A stretch of 5,083 nucleotides of DNA from Candidatus Bathyarchaeota archaeon JdFR-04. Lineage in GTDB: Archaea > Thermoproteota > Bathyarchaeia > Bathyarchaeales > UBA233. Positions 1 to 4,546 of this stretch are shown piece by piece (the stretch's first letter is position 1; each line of letters begins with the position of its first letter). The notes beneath the pieces are model-generated. The model had not been told where the DNA came from. It saw only the letters and a list, made by a program, of their open reading frames with translations, and ran no database searches. Made by a program: the position numbers and the translations under genes. Where the stretch lies: the NCBI GenBank assembly GCA_002010925.1, contig MTLR01000105.1, positions 1-5,083 of the forward strand, read 5' to 3'.

Positions 1-970
1 CTTGATACGGTAGTAATGGGGCCCAGTTTTGATTTATCGCATTTTGAAGAGTCAATGCATAACCAACATAGATTGTTGGAAATGTTGATGCCAGCAAAAG
101 AGAGAGTGTGTTTTGAAGTATTTGCACGGAAAAAGTATAGCCTACGGTTGCAAACAGCAATTTGCTAGACGTTTCTGCTTCAAAGGCAAATGCTTTCAGA
201 AAGACGAACAGTACGGCGAAATATGTTGCCCAGAAAATCAGAAAATCAGAAACTACATAGAAAAAGTTGTCTAAATAAAACCGGTACGTAGTTAAGGGTT
301 CAAACTTCCCACCAAAGGCTAGATCGTCAATTAATAGGGTTAGGTTTCCACGTTTAGAAATATTCCAGTTCAGCTCAAATTTTATACCCGTAATTCTTTC
401 CCATGTGGGAGTACCTTCTTCAAGCCAGCCGTTTTCCTCAGCTATGTTCAAGGTTATGTTTGACCATACATTGCTTTCTTGTAGGTTTTGGGTTAGGTTT
501 AATTCAAAAAAGTTTGTTTCGTCGGGGGAAAGCAACTGTATTCTTGTGCCGTTGGGAGTGATGTTGTCGGAGTGGTTCCATTTTAATCCAAAGTAAAGCT
601 TCGTGATTCCTTCTTTAGGGCAGTTAATTGTTTGGTCGGTTTCTGAGAGGTTAAGTTTCATCCATATCTGAGTATTATTCTTAACGAAGGATTGAATGCT
701 CTGGTTACCCATGAGCCAGTCTTTTGTGTTGTTGCTTAAAATGCCGTTTGAAGTCCAAAATTTAGTAGAACTTGTCCATTCTTCTCCTTCCGGAATAAGG
801 CTTTCAACTAAAATCTTTGATTGGGCAATTTGTTGGAATCCTGCGCCGATCAAGGAGGCTATTACAAGTATCACAATTGGCCCTAGAATATCCGGTTTCT
901 GAGTTATTTCTCTAAATGCTTTTATTGGGGAATACCAGACTTGAAGAATCCAGCTTAAAGCCAATGACAC
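1..970 (-). CDS. Yip1-like membrane protein with a large Asn-sequon-rich outer domain (partial, 3' end off the left edge)
   Basis: An open minus-strand frame runs from an in-frame stop at 1004-1006 to the left edge, giving 323 visible codons from a GTG at 970. There is no ATG before the first membrane segment. GTG 970 is preferred because AAGGG lies 5 nt upstream; TTG 973 and TTG 964 are alternatives. Residues 11-30 (VWYSPIKAFREI..KPDILG) resemble the amphipathic entry segment of archaeal Yip1-family proteins. Membrane segment 1 is at about 28-48. Residues about 51-235 form a hydrophilic domain with 11 N-x-S/T sequons. It ends in a W-x-x-I-x-x-I-x-F ... L-I-D-D-L-x-F pattern typical of jelly-roll (concanavalin/CBM-like) folds. 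From about 236 two or more membrane segments follow and continue off the edge. The domain between the membrane segments is inferred to face outside and to be N-glycosylated. The gene starts 22 bp after the HMG-CoA synthase stop, so it is probably co-transcribed. The frame is real because it stays open for almost 1 kb with coherent membrane topology. The Yip1 name is a likeness from memory, not a search result, and the function is unknown. Confidence 0.8.
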   Translation of the reverse strand, partial: MSLALSWILQVWYSPIKAFREITQKPDILGPIVILVIASLIGAGFQQIAQSKILVESLIPEGEEWTSSTKFWTSNGILSNNTKDWLMGNQSIQSFVKNNTQIWMKLNLSETDQTINCPKEGITKLYFGLKWNHSDNITPNGTRIQLLSPDETNFFELNLTQNLQESNVWSNITLNIAEENGWLEEGTPTWERITGIKFELNWNISKRGNLTLLIDDLAFGGKFEPLTTYRFYLDNFFYVVSDFLIFWATYFAVLFVFLKAFAFEAETSSKLLFATVGYTFSVQILQNTLSLLLASTFPTIYVGYALTLQNAINQNWAPLLPYQ

Positions 971-980
971 CAAATCCCTT
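971..980 (-). promoter_or_regulatory. Ribosome binding site choosing the GTG start of the Yip1-like gene
   Basis: AAGGG on the minus strand (980 to 976) lies 5 nt before GTG 970. It is 2 nt before TTG 973 and 11 nt before TTG 964, so the spacing favours GTG. The site falls in the 22-bp gap after the HMG-CoA synthase stop codon, which fits translation from a polycistronic message. Confidence 0.5.
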
Positions 981-992
981 TTGTTTAACCTT

Positions 993-2516
993 TTAGTCTG
1001 TTTCTAGTCCTAGTTTTAGTTTGCGGTATGTTCCATAGTCCACGTATTCTATGTATGGATTTTGCGCTTGGTATTGGATGTTAAACTTTTGGCGTTCCCG
1101 TTTTTCTGGAAGCTGTTTTGTTGTTCGAAAGAGGTAAGCATCACTTCCAGCTCCAGATCCGTAGCTAACGACTAGGATTCTTTCCTCAGGTTTGGCTATG
1201 TCGAGAACCGCTGCTAAACCTATGGGTGAAGCTCCAGAGTAAGTGTTGCCAAACCGGGCTACTTGAAGTCCAGGCATGTATTGCTCATCTTTAAAGCCTA
1301 AGGCTTTGGCTATCCTTACCGGAAAACGGATATTCGGCTGATGGGAAATGAAATATTGTATATCGCTGGGTTGAAGTCTAAGCTTTTCCATTAGCTTCTT
1401 TGCCGCTTTTCCTACGTGTTTGAAATAGGCTGGATCTCCAGTAAATCTTCCACCGTGCCGTGGGAAGGGTTCGCCGTCCCTTCGCCAGAAATCCGGAGTA
1501 TCTGAAGTGCAGGAGTGCCATCCTTCAATTTCTGCGATTACATCGTGCATTCCAAAGATGAAGGCGCATCCGCCATACCCAACGAAGAAGTCGAGTTCGC
1601 CTCCAGGAGCGCCTCTTGGGGCTGCTTGGCTGTTGTCGGTTCCAATGACCATAGCGCAGGAAACGTGGGAGTCGGGATAGAAAACTAGGGAGGCAGCGTC
1701 TTTGAACATGCTTGTTGCGGCTTTGCATGCGAACTCGGTATCCACAGCGTCGACATATTGAACACCATCGGCTTTATCCTCCTCACCCAGCTTTAATACT
1801 TGCGCCACTTTCGAGGCTATAGGTTTGACAGCGTAGGGGTTCGACTCCGACCCCACGTAAACCTTCCCTATTAAGCTACTGTCAACCCCGGAGTGAATTA
1901 ACGCTAGCTTTCCAGCTTCAACAGCTGCGGTAATAGCATCTTCATCTATGAAGGGCACAGAACGCTCTATAAAACTCTCCCTTATTCTGAACCTTGAAAT
2001 GTAAACGCCGTATCCTACTATACCTGGCTTCTCGTATTCCATATTGGGCTTTATTGCCTTATACTCTTGATGTAGGTAATATTCGTCTGCGAATGTGAAA
2101 GCCAACGATATGGTTGGAACTATTTCGCTTTTCTTCACGGCATAGCGCCGCCTAAACCTTGGAACAACCTCTCGTCCTTCCATACTTGAAAGGTCAATTT
2201 CGTCGTCTTCTTTCCAAAGCTTGTCGGTTAGGCGTCCAGGAACACGAACTTTCTCATTATGGAACGAGACTATGCCGTATATATAAGTGCCCAGCTTCGT
2301 AAACTTGTTAGTGGGCCTGTTTACAAAGGTGCATACTTCGAGTTTCCCCTTTTCAAAGAAGAAGTCGATGGGCGCCATTTTGCCGTAACTCTTTCTTCCA
2401 CAGTTTCCACAGTAGTCGCGTAAGTCGAAATACTCCTTACCGCATAAAATGCATTTGCTTCCTCGGAGGCGATCACCTACATATGAAACTCTACGTTCTA
2501 TCGGCTCGCTGCTCAT
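993..2516 (-). CDS. DUF35 (zinc ribbon/OB fold) fused to archaeal hydroxymethylglutaryl-CoA synthase
   Basis: The 507-aa product has two parts. Residues about 15-45 form a zinc ribbon (C22-x2-C25 and C36-x2-C39), and about 48-125 an OB fold (FFEKGKLEVCTFVNRPTNKF, later VVPRFRRRY); together this is a DUF35 protein. From about 163 (KPGIVGYGVYISRFRI) to the end there is a full-length archaeal HMG-CoA synthase of about 345 residues. It carries GSES with E224, the EFACKA nucleophile C264, TSDTPDFWRR, HGGRFTGDPAYFKH, H392 in SHQPN, N424 in GNTYSGAS and GSGAGSDA at 453-460. The family condenses acetyl-CoA with acetoacetyl-CoA to HMG-CoA for mevalonate and archaeal lipid synthesis, in the cytoplasm. 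In methanogens it forms a complex with a thiolase and a separate DUF35 protein. Here the DUF35 part is covalently N-terminal. The start overlaps the thiolase stop (ATGA), with GGAG 5 nt upstream. Active-site residues look intact, so it is probably active. Its true substrate is less certain because the partner thiolase has lost its catalytic residues. Confidence 0.93.
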   Translation of the reverse strand: MSSEPIERRVSYVGDRLRGSKCILCGKEYFDLRDYCGNCGRKSYGKMAPIDFFFEKGKLEVCTFVNRPTNKFTKLGTYIYGIVSFHNEKVRVPGRLTDKLWKEDDEIDLSSMEGREVVPRFRRRYAVKKSEIVPTISLAFTFADEYYLHQEYKAIKPNMEYEKPGIVGYGVYISRFRIRESFIERSVPFIDEDAITAAVEAGKLALIHSGVDSSLIGKVYVGSESNPYAVKPIASKVAQVLKLGEEDKADGVQYVDAVDTEFACKAATSMFKDAASLVFYPDSHVSCAMVIGTDNSQAAPRGAPGGELDFFVGYGGCAFIFGMHDVIAEIEGWHSCTSDTPDFWRRDGEPFPRHGGRFTGDPAYFKHVGKAAKKLMEKLRLQPSDIQYFISHQPNIRFPVRIAKALGFKDEQYMPGLQVARFGNTYSGASPIGLAAVLDIAKPEERILVVSYGSGAGSDAYLFRTTKQLPEKRERQKFNIQYQAQNPYIEYVDYGTYRKLKLGLETD

Positions 2517-3715
2517 CTCAACTCCTTCCCAAAAACGTAAACGTAGCCCTTTGTCCCAAAACCCTCCAACTCTAAAGTACAGGCATAGAAAGGTTCTGAG
2601 AGTAGCTCTATCTGCCTTTCCCCAGCTTCACCCCTTAATTGTTTGAAAACTTCGAAAACTTGGGCTCCGCCTGTGGCTCCTAGCGGATTACCGTCCGCTT
2701 TTAACCCACCGTTAGTGTTCACGTACAGGCGTTTTCCGTCAATTATATAGTAACCATCATGGTTCTGATAGCTTTCGTAAATGGCCTCCCAAGCCTTCCC
2801 TTCACGAGCAAAGCCCAAATCTTCTAAGGAAACCATTTCCATAACCGTAGATTGATCGTAAAGCTCAACAAGTGCTATATCTTTGAGTGAAATTCCAGCC
2901 ATTTTCAAAGCGTTTTCCATACAAATACGGGTAACAAGAAAACGCGTTAGGTCTTCCCGTGAGGAGAAGGTTATGTAATCCGTTGCGGATGAGCAACCAA
3001 GAATATATACTGGTTTATCCGTGTATTTTTGTGCTACCTCAGAACTTGCTAAGATGAGAGCCGTAGCACCATCAGAAATTGGAGCAAAATCATAGAGCCC
3101 CAAGGGTTTTCGAGCAGCCTTGCGCTGTTTCAAAACATCTTCAACCGTTATTTCCCTACGGTATTGAGCATACTCGTTTTTCAGTGCATGCTTATGGTTT
3201 TTAACAGCGACATAAGCCAAAGCATAATTAAGTTTCTCTAATTCTGAATCCTTGATTCCATACTTTTTTATGTACGCCCTTAACATTAGCTCATGGTTAG
3301 CTTCTGGAGTGCATCCGGCGTAGTAACTCCACGGGTCTTCAAGGAGCATTAGATCGTCACGTATTTTATCCCAACGGTCAGTCATCTTCTCCATCCCGCC
3401 CACAAGCACAAGATTATATCTTCCGGCTTGTATAGCATTGCAGGCGTTGGAAAGCGCAGAGCTGAAGGAGCGAGTTATCTCCATTTGGACATGAAGCTCA
3501 GTCAACTCGGAAAGGAAACCTTCTTCCAGTCCGAACTTGTTGGTTATAGGCAAGAAGTAGTCAGCTACATAGGCCGCCTGCAAGTCCTTACGTTCTATTC
3601 CAGCCTCCTCTGAAGCTCGCAACCAAGCCTCTTCTATAAGCTTTTCCGGCGAACGCTCATAATGCTCACCAAACCGTGTTCTACCTACGCCTATTATCGC
3701 CGGAAATTTACTCAT
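2513..3715 (-). CDS. Thiolase-fold protein lacking the catalytic Cys and His (partner of the DUF35-HMGS fusion)
   Basis: The 400-aa protein has the normal length and layout of an archaeal/SCP-x thiolase. The N-terminus is AIIGVGRTRFGEHYERS, with LVLVGGMEKMTDRWDKI at about 102-118, FAPISDGATALILASSEVA at about 210-228, and VNTNGGLKADGNPLGATGG at 332-350. Working family members use a Cys in an E-x-x-C-x-S-G-G motif, a His in an HDAF-like motif and a His in GHPxGATG. Here the first region reads EITRSFSSALSNAC (T81/R82 where Cys belongs; nearest Cys is C92). The second reads VELYDQST (Y286) and the third GNPLGATG (N343). The C-terminus also lacks the usual N/C-x-GG signature, reading LELEGFGTKGYVYVF. 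Classical acetoacetyl-CoA thiolysis or synthesis is therefore unlikely. It could be a structural partner channelling acyl-CoA to the fused synthase, or a thiolase-fold enzyme with other chemistry: steroid-degrading Ltp2-type aldolases also carry Tyr in the YD motif and partner with DUF35. First gene of the operon, with GGTGG 9 nt before its ATG and a TATA-like box upstream. Fold assignment is secure; function is open. Confidence 0.9.
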   Translation of the reverse strand: MSKFPAIIGVGRTRFGEHYERSPEKLIEEAWLRASEEAGIERKDLQAAYVADYFLPITNKFGLEEGFLSELTELHVQMEITRSFSSALSNACNAIQAGRYNLVLVGGMEKMTDRWDKIRDDLMLLEDPWSYYAGCTPEANHELMLRAYIKKYGIKDSELEKLNYALAYVAVKNHKHALKNEYAQYRREITVEDVLKQRKAARKPLGLYDFAPISDGATALILASSEVAQKYTDKPVYILGCSSATDYITFSSREDLTRFLVTRICMENALKMAGISLKDIALVELYDQSTVMEMVSLEDLGFAREGKAWEAIYESYQNHDGYYIIDGKRLYVNTNGGLKADGNPLGATGGAQVFEVFKQLRGEAGERQIELLSEPFYACTLELEGFGTKGYVYVFGKELR

Positions 3716-3723
3716 ACCAGACT

Positions 3724-3729
3724 TCCACC
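3724..3729 (-). promoter_or_regulatory. Ribosome binding site of the thiolase-like gene
   Basis: GGTGGA on the minus strand lies 8 nt before the ATG at 3715 and resembles the archaeal GGTG-type Shine-Dalgarno sequence. No other in-frame start with a better site lies between this ATG and the upstream in-frame stop, which supports the chosen start. Confidence 0.5.
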
Positions 3730-3754
3730 ATAGATTCTATCCTCTACCGTATCC

Positions 3755-3762
3755 CTTTTAAG
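3755..3762 (-). promoter_or_regulatory. TATA-like box of the thiolase/HMGS operon, possibly shared by the divergent gene
   Basis: On the minus strand the element reads CTTAAAAG with a purine-rich flank (GAGGAACA just upstream), as expected for an archaeal TATA box with a BRE. It lies about 44 nt before the thiolase ATG. Initiation about 25 nt downstream would give a leader of roughly 18-20 nt that still contains GGTGGA. On the plus strand the same bases read CTTTTAAG, about 45 nt before the TTG start at 3805, so one AT-rich element could serve both directions. This is inferred from position and composition only. Confidence 0.4.
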
Positions 3763-3789
3763 TGTTCCTCAACCATAAGCACAGTTAAA

Positions 3790-3800
3790 GGAAGAGAAGG
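3790..3800 (+). promoter_or_regulatory. Purine-rich ribosome binding site choosing the TTG start at 3805
   Basis: GGAAGAGAAGG contains GGAAG and GAAGG, 10 and 4 nt before TTG 3805 respectively. No comparable site is linked to the upstream in-frame ATG at 3676, which lies antisense inside the thiolase gene. Confidence 0.4.
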
Positions 3801-3804
3801 AAAG

Positions 3805-4137
3805 TTGAGCAGAGAGAAGAGAAAGAAGAGACGAATACGGGTTTTCGCTCCGTTCAAGCCTGTCCTCCCGCCTGAGGAGGCGAAAATAAAGACTCAAGAG
3901 AAGAGGCTTGAAGAGGAAAGATTGAAGGTTTTGGAGTTTTCCCGCAAAACACGGAAAGGCTTCGGATTGCTTTCTATGATAGTTGGAGCATTTACCTTCG
4001 GCTTCTTTGCCTACTTCCTATGGACGGGCTTACCCCTAAAAGCCGCTACAACCGAAATAAAAATAGCTCTCTTAGCCCTAGCATTGCTCTTAGGGGCAAC
4101 AAACATAATTGTTGGGCTCTTACTTATAGGTGAATAG
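3805..4137 (+). CDS. Small membrane protein with basic N-terminus and two membrane segments (unknown function)
   Basis: From a TTG start the product is 110 aa. Residues 3-12 are strongly basic (REKRKKRRIR). A proline-containing stretch (FAPFKPVLPPEE) follows, then a charged, probably helical or coiled-coil segment at about 24-50. Two hydrophobic helices are at about 54-74 (GLLSMIVGAFTFGFFAYFLW) and 85-108 (ending in LLGATNIIVGLLLIG), joined by a short loop. Both ends are inferred to be cytoplasmic, because the positive charge precedes the first helix and the protein ends right after the second. The same frame is open upstream to an ATG at 3676, but that start lies antisense inside the thiolase gene and adds 43 residues without membrane or domain character. 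The TTG has a purine-rich ribosome binding site and sits a promoter's distance from the thiolase start. The family is not recognised. The basic N-terminus could contact nucleic acid or the ribosome, but this is speculation. Confidence 0.7.
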   Translation: MSREKRKKRRIRVFAPFKPVLPPEEAKIKTQEKRLEEERLKVLEFSRKTRKGFGLLSMIVGAFTFGFFAYFLWTGLPLKAATTEIKIALLALALLLGATNIIVGLLLIGE

Positions 4138-4223
4138 CCCATACAAGAAAGTTTATTAACAATCTGTCTAATGCCCTCTCTAGAAACAGAGCTCAAGAAT
4201 GATTTAGATTGAGGTTTTCTAAC
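4138..4223 (+). promoter_or_regulatory. Intergenic region with a TATA-like element and a ribosome binding site for the 106-aa protein
   Basis: This 86-bp gap holds TTTATTAA at 4152-4159, a possible TATA box 65 nt before the ATG at 4224. GAGGT at 4211-4215 lies 8 nt before that ATG. The ribosome binding site overlaps the alternative TTG at 4209, which argues against that start. The gene could instead be read from the upstream promoter, since both plus-strand genes are close. No hairpin or RNA gene was seen here. Confidence 0.4.
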
Positions 4224-4544
4224 ATGGAAAAAGAAAGCAAAACTCTACCACGCTATTTGATAAAACTATGTTCGGATAAAGCTGCTTTCGAGGTCAAATT
4301 CTCACAAAAACTCCGCTTAAACATGGAGTCCATTAAGAAAACTCTCGAAAGCTCCAAGAGCTTTGAGATATTAATGTACACTCCCCCCATAGTAATATTA
4401 AGGAGTGTAACCGGAGTTGAAGTAACATTGTCTAAAGAGGGAAGAATCCTAATAAAAAACGTTTCAAGCAAGGACGAAGCTGAAATCATAACAAGAAAAC
4501 TATTACAAGAAATAATCGAAGCCACACTTCCTAAAGAGAGATAA
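4224..4544 (+). CDS. Small soluble protein with a TBP-half-like C-terminal domain (unknown function)
   Basis: From ATG 4224 the product is 106 aa, lysine- and glutamate-rich, with no signal peptide or membrane segment. A TTG at 4209 would add five residues but overlaps the GAGGT ribosome binding site, so the ATG is preferred. Residues 9-34 look like two short strands (RYLIKLC, AAFEVKFSQKL). Residues 46-98 follow the pattern strand (FEILMY), PPIVILRS, strand (VEVTLS), GRILIKNV, then SSKDEAEIITRKLLQEII as a helix. That order (P-x-V-x-L-R, G-K/R-I-x-I, then a helix starting K-x-E-A) is reminiscent of one half of a TATA-binding protein or related helix-on-sheet domains. This is pattern reading, not a search, and it could equally be another small alpha/beta fold. 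The stop codon lies 2 bp from the stop of the convergent thiI gene. Confidence 0.75.
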   Translation: MEKESKTLPRYLIKLCSDKAAFEVKFSQKLRLNMESIKKTLESSKSFEILMYTPPIVILRSVTGVEVTLSKEGRILIKNVSSKDEAEIITRKLLQEIIEATLPKER

Positions 4545-4546
4545 TT

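Noticed and set aside
405..902. Plus-strand reading frames at 405-596 and 696-902
   Set aside because: They are antisense to the long, coherent Yip1-like frame and have no domain character.
2513..3715. Calling the thiolase-like gene a pseudogene
   Set aside because: The frame is intact, of family length, translationally coupled to the next gene, and conserved outside the catalytic positions.
3676..3804. Upstream ATG start giving a 153-aa form of the small membrane protein
   Set aside because: The extra 43 residues overlap the thiolase start antisense and cross its likely promoter, and they have no ribosome binding site; TTG 3805 has one.
3786..3835. Long purine-rich tract as a repeat or structural DNA element
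   Set aside because: It is explained by the ribosome binding site and the Lys/Arg/Glu codons of the basic N-terminus, and there is no exact repeat unit.
4209..4223. TTG start at 4209 for the 106-aa protein
   Set aside because: It overlaps the GAGGT ribosome binding site that is well spaced for ATG 4224.
4138..4223. tRNA, small RNA or terminator in the intergenic gap
   Set aside because: No cloverleaf, strong hairpin or clear T-run was seen by eye.
4011..4525. Minus-strand frames at 4011-4196 and 4253-4525
   Set aside because: They lie antisense to the two small plus-strand genes, which have better start signals and plausible protein composition.
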